A DNA stretch of 64,000 bases from Treponema denticola (GTDB lineage: Bacteria; Spirochaetota; Spirochaetia; Treponematales; Treponemataceae). The stretch covers positions 1,302,001 through 1,366,000 of the forward strand of contig NZ_CP038800.1 in assembly GCF_024400535.1 (NCBI RefSeq). The letters run 5' to 3'. Position 1 is the stretch's first letter, and every line of letters starts with the position of its first letter. Made by a program: the position numbers and the translations under genes. Below the pieces are notes generated by a model that saw only the letters and a list, made by a program, of their open reading frames with translations, had not been told where the DNA came from and did not search any database. This document shows, piece by piece, positions 8,469-16,230 of the stretch.

Positions 8469-8996
8469 TTGGCTGAAGTAAAAGGTTTGCGGATAAATGA
8501 TCAAATCCGCGTAAGAGAGGTTAGGTTAATCGGGGTTAATGGAGAACAAGCCGGTATTGTTCCCACTATTGAGGCTGTAAAGATGGCCGCAGAAGCCGGA
8601 CTTGACCTTGTTGAAGTTGCACCTACCGCGAAGCCTCCGGTTTGCAAAATAATAGATTACGGTAAATATCGATTTCAAATGGAGAAAAAGCTCCGTGACT
8701 CCAAGAAAAATCAAAAGCAGCAGATGATGAGAGAAATCAGAATGCAGCCTAAGATACATGACCATGATCTTGAGTTTAAATCCGCACATATTAAAAAATT
8801 CCTTGACGGCGGCGATAAAGTAAAGGTAACCGTGCGTTTTTGGGGACGCGAACTTGCTCATACTGAGCTCGGTTATGAAGTTTTAAACAAGGTTTTGGAA
8901 AAACTTGGGGGTGAAGAAGCCTGTACCCTCGAGAAAAAACCTGCTATGGAAGGACGGACAATGTCTATGACATTGAGTCCCAAACAAAAAAAATAA
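8469..8996 (+). CDS. infC: Translation initiation factor IF-3
   Basis: IF-3 binds the 30S subunit and checks the start codon. The N-domain ([21 protein letters not shown]), the linker and the C-domain ([34 protein letters not shown]) are complete. The frame extends upstream to a TTG at 8385, but that region is the promoter. AAGGAG (8458-8463) points to TTG 8469, five bases later, giving 175 residues, the normal size. A non-ATG start is usual for infC because IF-3 rejects such codons and so controls its own synthesis. It heads the infC-rpmI-rplT operon. Confidence 0.95.
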   Translation: MAEVKGLRINDQIRVREVRLIGVNGEQAGIVPTIEAVKMAAEAGLDLVEVAPTAKPPVCKIIDYGKYRFQMEKKLRDSKKNQKQQMMREIRMQPKIHDHDLEFKSAHIKKFLDGGDKVKVTVRFWGRELAHTELGYEVLNKVLEKLGGEEACTLEKKPAMEGRTMSMTLSPKQKK

Positions 8997-9021
8997 GTTT
9001 ATAATAAATTTGGAGGTACTT

Positions 9022-9222
9022 ATGCCTAAGATGAAGAGTAAAAGAGCTGCTAAAAAAAGATTTTCTCTTACTGCAAGCGGTAAGGTAAAATACAAGCAGA
9101 TGAACAAGGGTCATATTATGACTAAAAAATCTCAAAAACGGGTACGCCGTCTTAAGAAATCGGCCATTCTTTCAGAGGCTGACAGCATGAAGATGCGCAA
9201 GCAGTTATTACCCTACGGTTAA
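9022..9222 (+). CDS. rpmI: 50S ribosomal protein L35
   Basis: A 66-residue, very basic protein with the canonical start MPKMKSKRAAKKRF and KKSQKRVRRLKKS. GGAGG lies six bases before the ATG at 9022; an upstream in-frame TTG at 9010 overlaps this ribosome-binding site and is rejected. It is the middle gene of the conserved infC-rpmI-rplT operon. Confidence 0.97.
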   Translation: MPKMKSKRAAKKRFSLTASGKVKYKQMNKGHIMTKKSQKRVRRLKKSAILSEADSMKMRKQLLPYG

Positions 9223-9252
9223 TTTATTTGAAATAGAAGTCAGGAGTTTATA

Positions 9253-9612
9253 ATGTCAAGATCAACAAGCAGTGATAGAAGAATTACAAGAAGAAAAGCT
9301 ATATTAAAGCAAGCCAAGGGCTTTAGAGGCCGCCGCGGTACCAACTTTAAGGCCGCCCGCGATGCAGTTCGAAAGGCCTTGCTTCACAGCTATGTAGGAA
9401 GAAAAGATAAAAAGAGCGATATGAGGCAGATATGGATTACCCGTATCAATGCAGCCGTCAGGGCTGAGGGTATTACCTATTCACGCTTTATTGCCGGAAT
9501 GAATAAGGCCGGAATCCAATTAAACCGAAAGGCTCTTTCAAACATGGCTATCGAAGATCCTACCGCTTTTAAAGCTGTAGTGGAAGCTTCAAAAAAGGCT
9601 TTGGGAGTTTAA
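9253..9612 (+). CDS. rplT: 50S ribosomal protein L20
   Basis: L20 is a 23S-rRNA-binding assembly protein. The 119-residue sequence has the [16 protein letters not shown] motif with the long basic N-terminal helix and the globular end [23 protein letters not shown]. The usual first residues PRVK are replaced by [13 protein letters not shown], a small family variation. AGGAG precedes the ATG. The next gene begins two bases after its stop, so the cell-division-type genes downstream are probably co-transcribed with ribosomal genes. Confidence 0.97.
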   Translation: MSRSTSSDRRITRRKAILKQAKGFRGRRGTNFKAARDAVRKALLHSYVGRKDKKSDMRQIWITRINAAVRAEGITYSRFIAGMNKAGIQLNRKALSNMAIEDPTAFKAVVEASKKALGV

Positions 9613-9613
9613 T

Positions 9614-10054
9614 ATGCTCAATCTCGATCAGGTAAGACTTCTTGAAAGCAAGGTAGAAAGGGCCGTACAAATGATAAAAAGCCTTCATACCGAAAAAGAT
9701 TCTCTAAAGAAAGAAATTGAAGTTAGAGACAAACGCATTTCCGAGTTGGAGAAACTTATAGTAGCTTTTAAGGATGACCAATCTAAGATCGAGGAAGGAA
9801 TAATCAACGCACTTAATCAATTAAGTGCGTTTGAGGATGCCTCTTATACAAGAAAGAATGAGGTAAGGCCTCAAGCTGCAGAAACAGAAACGCCTGAGCC
9901 CTCACAAGAACCTGCTCCTGCAGTCCCTCCTAAAAAAGAGCAGACGGCACAAGAAACCGCTTTAAAGGAAGAACCTGTTTCCGATAATCTTCAAAAAGAT
10001 CTTGATGATGTTCTAGGGCAAGCCGCTGCAAATAAGCAGATGGATATATTTTAG
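9614..10054 (+). CDS. Coiled-coil protein, possible ZapB-like partner of ZapA
   Basis: A 146-residue protein not assigned to a named family by sequence alone. Residues ~1-75 form a heptad-rich coiled coil (VRLLESKVERAVQMIKSL through the GIINALNQLS segment). A proline- and glutamate-rich linker follows, then a short conserved-looking C-terminal end (DLDDVLGQAAANKQMDIF). The size of the coil and its position directly before zapA suggest a ZapB-like division factor; this is inference from context. A perfect 12-bp inverted repeat lies inside the gene (9806-9831). It starts two bases after rplT, and zapA starts six bases after its stop. Confidence 0.6.
   Translation: MLNLDQVRLLESKVERAVQMIKSLHTEKDSLKKEIEVRDKRISELEKLIVAFKDDQSKIEEGIINALNQLSAFEDASYTRKNEVRPQAAETETPEPSQEPAPAVPPKKEQTAQETALKEEPVSDNLQKDLDDVLGQAAANKQMDIF
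9806..9831. repeat. Perfect 12-bp palindrome inside the coiled-coil gene
   Basis: AACGCACTTAAT (9806-9817), CA, ATTAAGTGCGTT (9820-9831). It encodes INALNQLSAF. The near-perfect symmetry inside a coding region could form an RNA hairpin or bind a dimeric protein. Confidence 0.6.
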
Positions 10055-10060
10055 TTAAAA

Positions 10061-10360
10061 ATGAGCAAGGGACAATTAAATATAGATTTACTGGGAACTT
10101 CCTTTGCCATTCAAGCCAATGAGACCGATGAATATCTAAATAAAATCTACAATCATTATTTACATGTTTTAGATCAAGTAAGACAAAGTTCAAGTGTTAA
10201 AGATCCGCTAAAACTGGCAATCCTTGCAGGTATTCTGATTGCGGATGAGCTATATAAAGAAGAATTATCGGAACAAGGTTCTCAAGATATAATTAAAGAT
10301 GCCTTTGATATCGAAAAATCCGCTATGAGAATGATAGAAAAAATAAATGAGGTGATATGA
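10061..10360 (+). CDS. zapA: Cell division protein ZapA
   Basis: ZapA bundles FtsZ filaments at midcell. The 99-residue protein has the short beta-strand start (LNIDLLGTSFAIQANETDEYLNKIYNHY) followed by the long helix with KDPLKLAILAGILIADELYKEE, typical of ZapA. It overlaps the next gene by four bases (ATGA). It is linked to rplT through the coiled-coil gene, so division and translation genes share a transcription unit here. Confidence 0.85.
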   Translation: MSKGQLNIDLLGTSFAIQANETDEYLNKIYNHYLHVLDQVRQSSSVKDPLKLAILAGILIADELYKEELSEQGSQDIIKDAFDIEKSAMRMIEKINEVI

Positions 10361-10806
10361 AAATCTGGGTAGATGCAGATTCATGTCCTGTTAGAATAAG
10401 GCAGATTACAGCTAAGGCCGGATTTCGTCTTAATATTCCGGTTGTTTTTGCTGCGAACAGAGAAATTCCCTTATCCAAATATGATAATGTGAAGATGGTT
10501 GTTACTGAAAACACGGAGCAGGCAGCCGACCTTTACATTACCGAAAACTCGGTTGAAGGAGATTTGGCTATAACGAGGGATATTCCATTGGCGAAACTTT
10601 TGGTAGATAAGGGGCTTTATGTGATAAACGACAGAGGAACGATTTTTACCCATGATAACATAAATACCTACTTATCTGCAAGAAATTTTATGTATGAATT
10701 ACAGGCCAACGGTCTTGCTCCGGAAAAAACAAGCTCTTTCGGAAAAAAAGAAATTCAAAAATTTTCAAATCTTTTGGATTGTATTTTAACAAAAATCTTA
10801 AAATAA
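10357..10806 (+). CDS. UPF0178 family protein (YaiI/YqxD-like)
   Basis: A 149-residue member of the DUF188/UPF0178 family, which has a PIN-like or NYN-like nuclease fold and no settled function. The characteristic start IWVDADSCPVRIRQI and the AADLYI...GDLAITRDIPLAKLLVDKG block with conserved acidic residues are present, as is NDRGTIFTHDNI. Translation is coupled to zapA by the ATGA overlap. Its stop lies within the first arm of a 10-bp terminator-like hairpin. Confidence 0.9.
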   Translation: MKIWVDADSCPVRIRQITAKAGFRLNIPVVFAANREIPLSKYDNVKMVVTENTEQAADLYITENSVEGDLAITRDIPLAKLLVDKGLYVINDRGTIFTHDNINTYLSARNFMYELQANGLAPEKTSSFGKKEIQKFSNLLDCILTKILK

Positions 10807-10838
10807 GGACTGCCGGACTAAAAACTTAAGTCCTTATT
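10802..10838 (+). terminator. Terminator-like hairpin after the infC-zapA unit
   Basis: AATAAGGACT (10802-10811) pairs perfectly with AGTCCTTATT (10829-10838) across a 17-base loop, followed by a weak T-rich stretch. The right arm overlaps the -35 box of the next promoter. Confidence 0.5.
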
Positions 10839-10865
10839 GTACTTTTAAGGAGAAAATGATACTAT
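10837..10865 (+). promoter_or_regulatory. Promoter of the TPR lipoprotein gene, leaderless configuration
   Basis: TTGTAC (10837-10842), 17 bases, TACTAT (10860-10865). The ATG at 10872 is six bases after the -10 box, so the mRNA should start at or next to the start codon. Confidence 0.65.
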
Positions 10866-10871
10866 ACTTCA

Positions 10872-11915
10872 ATGAAAAATAGATTTATTTTACCGGTATT
10901 GATTTGTCTTTTTTTTATAAGCTGTAAACAAGATGCCGACTTATATTTATATGATAATATGGATAACTTGGCATATGAGCAAAAAACGCTTATTGAGGTT
11001 TTAAAAAATACGGAAAGCAAAGAGATGAGTTTTGCCGTTAAAGATAGAATTGCAAAAAATCTCAAAGTTAAAAAAAAGCATAAGTCTCTGATTGTTTTTT
11101 TAAGTTCTCTTATCGAAAATAATCCCGATGATATTTATAAAGCTTATTGGCTTTTGATGTTAGCAAATGAATATATGGAACAAAAAATGCCTGAGTCTGC
11201 CGCTTACTTTTTTGAAAGGGTGATAAAACTTGATAATGATATGGAAGTCTCCGGCAAATCTATTCAATACTTAAGCCTAAAGAATTTAATAAATATAACA
11301 AACGAGCCTAAACGCCTTGTCGAATATTATTCTCTTTTACTTTCAAATTTTTATGACAGCATTGATCCTGCCTATTCTTATTTTATGCTTGCACAAAATT
11401 ATGAAAAATTGGGAGAATGGAATTCGGCTATTCAAGCTTATTCAAAATTTATAAGTCTCGGACGCTTTGATTTGGTTATTCCCGGCATTCCGGATAATTA
11501 CGGTTATGCTCGAAAAATTGTCGATTACAGCACTTCGACAAAAAACTGGACAATGGAAAGCCTGGATGAACTTTTAAAAATTATCAAAGCTGCAATTCAA
11601 AGAAAAGATTTTGATACCTTGGAAAGGTACCGCTCAAAGGTAAACTTTTTTTCGATGGCATGGAAACAGGAACTTTCAGATATTTACGGTTCCCCTGATT
11701 TTTCTTTAAGAAACTTTATGCTGGGCAGTTATATAAAAATTGAACCGGAAATCGATCCGTCATCAACCCCTTATGAAGCTTACCTTAAAACCTCAGGTTG
11801 GAATCAATATTCCAGAATTTGGTATTTATATTTTAGGAAGGTTAACTTTCCTGCGGATCCCGAGATTCATGGAAGATGGGAATGGGCCGGTATTTATTAC
11901 GGAGAAAAAATTTAG
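10872..11915 (+). CDS. Lipoprotein with TPR-like repeats
   Basis: A 347-residue protein whose signal peptide ends in a lipobox (LFFISC, Cys18), so it is likely membrane anchored in the periplasm. Several helical pairs resemble TPRs (IYKAYWLLMLANEYMEQ; SYFMLAQNYEKLGEWNSAIQAYSKFI). No enzyme motif is seen. The start at 10872 has no Shine-Dalgarno sequence and lies six bases after a -10 box. Its stop overlaps the GTG start of the lytic transglycosylase gene by one base, implying joint synthesis and perhaps a shared cell-wall role. Confidence 0.8.
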   Translation: MKNRFILPVLICLFFISCKQDADLYLYDNMDNLAYEQKTLIEVLKNTESKEMSFAVKDRIAKNLKVKKKHKSLIVFLSSLIENNPDDIYKAYWLLMLANEYMEQKMPESAAYFFERVIKLDNDMEVSGKSIQYLSLKNLINITNEPKRLVEYYSLLLSNFYDSIDPAYSYFMLAQNYEKLGEWNSAIQAYSKFISLGRFDLVIPGIPDNYGYARKIVDYSTSTKNWTMESLDELLKIIKAAIQRKDFDTLERYRSKVNFFSMAWKQELSDIYGSPDFSLRNFMLGSYIKIEPEIDPSSTPYEAYLKTSGWNQYSRIWYLYFRKVNFPADPEIHGRWEWAGIYYGEKI

Positions 11916-13201
11916 TGAAAATAGGGCTTCTTATCTTTTTTGTTTTGCTGTTTTTAAAACCATTGCATTCAGCATCCTTAAATTTTACGGGAGATGAACC
12001 TGTTGAACTTCGGCAATCTAATAAAACTTCCCTGTCTTATAATCGGCAAAAATCGCTTCATGGTACGGTTATTGTGCCTTTAAAATATCCTCTAATCGAA
12101 AGGTTTAGGAATCAATACTTAAATGAAAACGGTTTAAGATATTTAGAGTCGATTATGCAAAGATCCGCTCCATACCGAAATTTCATTATTGAAGAGCTCC
12201 GCAGAGAAAATCTTCCGGCCGAACTTTTATTTTTACCGGTAATCGAATCAGGCTTTTCTCCTAAGGCTGTTTCAAAATCGGGTGCTGTAGGTATTTGGCA
12301 GTTTATGCGGAACAGTATAGGCGGTTATGATATTCATATCGATGAATGGATGGATGAAAGACGCGATCCTTGGAAAACCAGCGTTGCTGCCGTAAAAAAA
12401 CTTAAATGGAATTACAGCTATTATAATGATTGGTACTTAGCTCTTGCTGCCTATAACTGCGGTGTAGGAGCCTTAGATAAGGCTATCAAAAAGGCAGGAA
12501 GCCGCAATTATTGGTATTTGGCTGAAAAGAAATTTTTAAAGACGGAAACATCGCTCTATGTTGCCAAATTTTTAGCAATTTCTGAAATTCTTATGCAAAG
12601 TGAAAAATACGGTATCGATTGGGGGATGGCTCTTGGCTATGAAGCGACGGAGGTAATTCCAATAAAGCGTTCGATAGATATTATGCTTCTTGCCGAAAAA
12701 CTTGATGCAGATATGAATCTTTTTTCTGCCCTTAATCCATCTCTTAAATTTAATATTACACCTCCGAATATAAAATACGATCTACGTGTCCCTATTGAGC
12801 ATAAAGAAGCGGCTACGGAATTGCTTAGCAAAAATACTCTTCTTATAAAATACTATAATTATAAAATAAGATCCGGAGATACCCTCTATGCTTTGTCAAA
12901 ACATTACAGTGTAAGTATTAAATCTATAATCAACTATAATCCTCATATTAAGCCTGAAGCTCTTCAGATAGGGCAGGTATTAAAAATACCTGCCTTAAAG
13001 GATGTTAAATCATACCGCCGCAAAGAAGATGATCAAAACATGGAATTTAAAGATACATATATAATAAAAAAAGGCGATACATTATGGTCTATAGCCTTAA
13101 AATACAATGTTCAAGTTGAAACTCTTGCAGAAAAAAACGGAATTGAGGTAAATTCGATACTTTCCTTAGGTCAAAAAATAAAGGTGCCGATAATAGACTG
13201 A
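11915..13201 (+). CDS. Lytic murein transglycosylase with two LysM domains (MltD-like)
   Basis: Cuts the glycan strands of peptidoglycan. GTG at 11915 has GGAG ten bases upstream and gives a normal signal peptide (IGLLIFFVLLFLKPLHSA); an upstream ATG at 11876 would lie within the preceding gene. The SLT domain spans roughly residues 85-225, with the catalytic Glu near residue 110 in PVIESGFSPKAVSKSGAVG and the ALAAYNCGVGALDKAI motif. Two LysM domains follow (about 314-358 and 381-426) with GDTLYALSKHY and GDTLWSIALKY, which bind peptidoglycan. Confidence 0.92.
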   Translation: MKIGLLIFFVLLFLKPLHSASLNFTGDEPVELRQSNKTSLSYNRQKSLHGTVIVPLKYPLIERFRNQYLNENGLRYLESIMQRSAPYRNFIIEELRRENLPAELLFLPVIESGFSPKAVSKSGAVGIWQFMRNSIGGYDIHIDEWMDERRDPWKTSVAAVKKLKWNYSYYNDWYLALAAYNCGVGALDKAIKKAGSRNYWYLAEKKFLKTETSLYVAKFLAISEILMQSEKYGIDWGMALGYEATEVIPIKRSIDIMLLAEKLDADMNLFSALNPSLKFNITPPNIKYDLRVPIEHKEAATELLSKNTLLIKYYNYKIRSGDTLYALSKHYSVSIKSIINYNPHIKPEALQIGQVLKIPALKDVKSYRRKEDDQNMEFKDTYIIKKGDTLWSIALKYNVQVETLAEKNGIEVNSILSLGQKIKVPIID

Positions 13202-13218
13202 TAGGGAGAGATAAGCAA

Positions 13219-14580
13219 ATGAATGGAATTTTAAAAAAAATTAAAGCTTTAAAAAAAGACGAGTTCTCTAATAAAATCTGCGTTTTTCTTTTTTTGGTTT
13301 TTACCCTTTTTACCGTAAATTTAAATTCTTATGAGCCTGTGCTTAATTCTTCTTCGGTTCAAAATTGGGAAGATGGGACAATCGATTCTTTAATAATGCT
13401 GGATATAAACAAAAGCGGATTTTTTCTTCCAAGCGATAGAGATGCAGCTTTTAATACAATCGAAAAATATATGCCGTCGCTTTTAAAAGATATTTATCTT
13501 TCGGTAATCGTAGACTCTTCGCATAGGTTAGGAAATTATCTTGCAGAAGAAAAGGTAAATTTAAACAGTATAAATAAAATTATTGAAAGCGGAAGTTATA
13601 AAAATCCTCATTTTTCTTCTGACTTGTCAAATGCTTTAATAAAAACAAGTACACAGATGCATGAGATTGCAAAGCTCTTTATAAACCATAAAACTCCCTA
13701 CATACCTTCCATTCCTCCCAGTACGGCAGTCAGTAAGTCTTATACAGGCATTTTGATTGATGCAAGAGGGCTTTTGCCTGTACACGGTGAATACACAAAT
13801 GAAAAACTTCAGCCATGTATTTTTCCTAAAATATGGGACACCGATATGGTTACAATATATGAAAAAAATATGGTTGACCCTGAGATTGCAAAAAAGAACA
13901 GTTTGGTCTTATATTCTTCCTCTTTAAATGAAGAATTATATAGGGATAGGATAGGCACTGAACCTTTGAGAATTATAGCTCGGGGGCTTTTCGGTCAAAA
14001 CCGGACAGATCCTATTATCTCTATGGAAGACAGCGGCCGTATTTTATCTAGACCTGAGAATTTGAAGCTTTTAAAAGAAGGGAAAATAGTTATAATTTGT
14101 GATGAGGACATGCTTAGAGTAACAGAGCCTTTTACTCCCCCTGATGAAAATTATTATTTTGCCTATCATGATATTGAACTCTTGCTTGAAAAGCATAAAG
14201 AAAAAGGGATTACACTATCAAATCCGAAAAATATAGTAAAGATAGTAATGTACGATATACGGTTTGTTGCCGATATGCCCGATGTCCTTCCTGAAGAGAT
14301 GGGAAAGATAGACCTAATTGCCGAAGCTCTTTTGAAGTTGGGTCCTTACACAAAATTTTTAATTGAAGGCCACACGGCAGATCTTAACAGGCCCGAGGAC
14401 GAAAAAATTCTTTCGGTGCAAAGGGCTGAACGGATTGCAGACGAAATTTCTAAGAGAGGAATTGACCGCTCAAGGATAATGACAGCCGGCTACGGAAGCA
14501 CAAGACCCTTGGCTCCAAGCAATAATGAAAAAAATATGGCAAAGAATCGGCGGGTAGAAATTACCGTTATTCGGGAATAA
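13219..14580 (+). CDS. OmpA-family protein with C-terminal peptidoglycan-binding domain
   Basis: A 453-residue exported protein. A long N-terminal signal/anchor (CVFLFLVFTLFTVNL) precedes ~300 residues without recognised domain, then an OmpA C-terminal domain (about 335-453) with FLIEGHTAD, LSVQRAERIADEISKRGI and GYGSTRPLAPSNNEKNMAKNRRVEI, which carries the Asp and Arg residues that bind diaminopimelate. AGGGAG lies ten bases before the ATG. It follows the lytic transglycosylase gene by 17 bases and probably belongs to the same envelope operon. Confidence 0.88.
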   Translation: MNGILKKIKALKKDEFSNKICVFLFLVFTLFTVNLNSYEPVLNSSSVQNWEDGTIDSLIMLDINKSGFFLPSDRDAAFNTIEKYMPSLLKDIYLSVIVDSSHRLGNYLAEEKVNLNSINKIIESGSYKNPHFSSDLSNALIKTSTQMHEIAKLFINHKTPYIPSIPPSTAVSKSYTGILIDARGLLPVHGEYTNEKLQPCIFPKIWDTDMVTIYEKNMVDPEIAKKNSLVLYSSSLNEELYRDRIGTEPLRIIARGLFGQNRTDPIISMEDSGRILSRPENLKLLKEGKIVIICDEDMLRVTEPFTPPDENYYFAYHDIELLLEKHKEKGITLSNPKNIVKIVMYDIRFVADMPDVLPEEMGKIDLIAEALLKLGPYTKFLIEGHTADLNRPEDEKILSVQRAERIADEISKRGIDRSRIMTAGYGSTRPLAPSNNEKNMAKNRRVEITVIRE

Positions 14581-14682
14581 TATATGTTTATATAAAAGCT
14601 ATTCTAAAAATTTGATACTTTTTTTAGTATAGATTGTTTAGGTTATATTGAATATTTGTTTTAAATAAAATTGGAGAATAAA

Positions 14683-15138
14683 ATGATAAAAAAAATTAGG
14701 GCAAAAGCGGCTTTTTGCAGTTTATGTGTTATTCTATGTTTGATTACAATGACGGTTTTGTTGTTTTCTTGTTCGAGCCTCCCTACAGATGAGACTGTAT
14801 CTTCAAATTTGACGCCTATTGAGTTAAACCAAAAAGCTCAAGAGGAAATTGATAATGGTCACCTAAGAAGCGCTCTTGAGTATTATAAAATTATAATTAA
14901 GCGTTATGGTTCAGATCCCTCGGTTAGAACTGCTGCTGAATATGAAATCGCCCATGTTTATATTAAGAAAAAGAGATGGATCGAGGCTGATACAATGCTA
15001 AAAGCCATTATAGATAGATACGAAACGGCTGGCGGTGCCGGACTTGCGCCTAAATATCTGATACTCGCAAAAAAGGATTATGCAAAAACACAAGACTATA
15101 TGCAAAAGCATAATTTGATTAACAAAAAAGAGAATTAA
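14683..15138 (+). CDS. Small TPR lipoprotein
   Basis: A 151-residue protein with a signal peptide and lipobox (LLFSC, then SSLPTD), followed by two TPR-like units (NGHLRSALEYYKIIIKRYGSDPS; IAHVYIKKKRWIEADTMLKAII), similar to short BamD/YbgF-like repeats. GGAG at 14673-14676 points to the ATG at 14683; an in-frame TTG at 14671 overlaps that site and is rejected. Membership of an outer-membrane assembly complex is possible but not shown. Confidence 0.8.
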   Translation: MIKKIRAKAAFCSLCVILCLITMTVLLFSCSSLPTDETVSSNLTPIELNQKAQEEIDNGHLRSALEYYKIIIKRYGSDPSVRTAAEYEIAHVYIKKKRWIEADTMLKAIIDRYETAGGAGLAPKYLILAKKDYAKTQDYMQKHNLINKKEN

Positions 15139-15145
15139 GATAAAA

Positions 15146-16060
15146 CTACAGTCTTTTTTCTATCCACTCAAAAATATCGGCTTTTACTTCCTCTTTGTTT
15201 GTTTCGTTTAAAATTTCGTGGCGTGCACCCTCATAAAGTTTTAAGCTAAGGTCTTTTATGCCGTTAGCCTTATAAATATCGTATAATTTTTTTACGCTCT
15301 TACCCAAGTCAGAAACCGGATCTTTATCGCCTGAAGTAATGAGTATAGGTAATGAGACGGGAATTTTTGACATTTCGGAAGGCCGATGTGTTTGCTTTAG
15401 ACCATTTATAAGATCCTGATAAAAACCGAGAGTACATACAAAACCGCAAAAATCATCATCTATATATTTTTGGACTTCATTTTCATCCCGCGAAAGCCAG
15501 TCAAAATTTGTTTTTGGGGATTCCACTGCTTTATTGTAAGCTCCAAAACTAAGTTTATCCATGAATTTGGAAGGCTTTTTTTTATCTGAAAATAATTTAT
15601 TTAAACCTACAGCTATGCCTGCTATTTTTATCATGGGATTCGGGCCTGCGCTTCCTACCAGTATGGCTGCCCTTACCGTTTTACCGTAGTTTTCTATATA
15701 ATTTTGAGTTATAAAAGAGCCGAAGGAGTGTCCAAGTATTATGATGGGGATATCGGGATAAATCTTTTTAATTTCTTCATTTATTTCTTTTTGATCTTCT
15801 ACGACTCGTTGAAAGCCGTCCTTGTCGGCGAGATAACCTCTGAGCATAAGTTTGCCGGCTGTTTTACCATGCCCGCGGTGGTCGGCAGCAAATACGGTAA
15901 AGCCCCTTTCGCAGGCGTCTTCGGCAAAGCCTTCATACCTAAGGGCATGTTCTGCCATACCATGTACTATGTGAATCACAGCCTTGGACTTTTTTTTAGA
16001 AAGCCATTGATGAAGGGCGACAGCTTGTCCATCGCTCATTGTTTGATAAATTGTCTGCAT
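15146..16060 (-). CDS. Alpha/beta hydrolase, monoacylglycerol lipase / lysophospholipase type
   Basis: A 304-residue Hydrolase_4 family enzyme. Visible are HIVHGMAEHALRYEGFAE (oxyanion region), FAADHRGHGKTAG, the nucleophile elbow GHSFGS, the acid in LITSGDKDPVSD, and the catalytic His in YEGARHEILNE. Such enzymes release fatty acids from monoglycerides or lysophospholipids in the cytosol. GGGGG precedes the ATG, and it has its own promoter at 16081-16109. It converges on the preceding lipoprotein gene, seven bases away. Confidence 0.9.
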   Translation of the reverse strand: MQTIYQTMSDGQAVALHQWLSKKKSKAVIHIVHGMAEHALRYEGFAEDACERGFTVFAADHRGHGKTAGKLMLRGYLADKDGFQRVVEDQKEINEEIKKIYPDIPIIILGHSFGSFITQNYIENYGKTVRAAILVGSAGPNPMIKIAGIAVGLNKLFSDKKKPSKFMDKLSFGAYNKAVESPKTNFDWLSRDENEVQKYIDDDFCGFVCTLGFYQDLINGLKQTHRPSEMSKIPVSLPILITSGDKDPVSDLGKSVKKLYDIYKANGIKDLSLKLYEGARHEILNETNKEEVKADIFEWIEKRL

Positions 16061-16080
16061 AAATCATCCCCCATAAAAAT

Positions 16081-16109
16081 AGTATAATCCATAAAAATAA
16101 AATTTTCAA
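16081..16109 (-). promoter_or_regulatory. Promoter of the alpha/beta hydrolase gene
   Basis: Minus strand TTGAAA (16104-16109), 17 bases, TATACT (16081-16086), followed by a short leader with GGGGG before the ATG at 16060. Confidence 0.65.
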
Positions 16110-16170
16110 TCAAAAACAAAGATACAAAGTTAAGAATTTGAAATTTCTTTTATTTTTAAAATCTATTTGA

Positions 16171-16199
16171 TTGATTTTTTTGCTCTAATATGGTATAAA
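16171..16199 (+). promoter_or_regulatory. Promoter of the FGE-like gene
   Basis: TTGATT (16171-16176), 17 bases, TATAAA (16194-16199), about 30 bases before the ATG at 16231. It diverges from the hydrolase promoter. Confidence 0.55.
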
Positions 16200-16230
16200 T
16201 CATCATATAAATTTTATTTATGGGGAATGT

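Noticed and set aside
10856-10882. Short ORF MILYFNEK with a good AAGGAG just before the lipoprotein gene
   Set aside because: It lies within the promoter (-10 box 10860-10865) and would not be fully transcribed.
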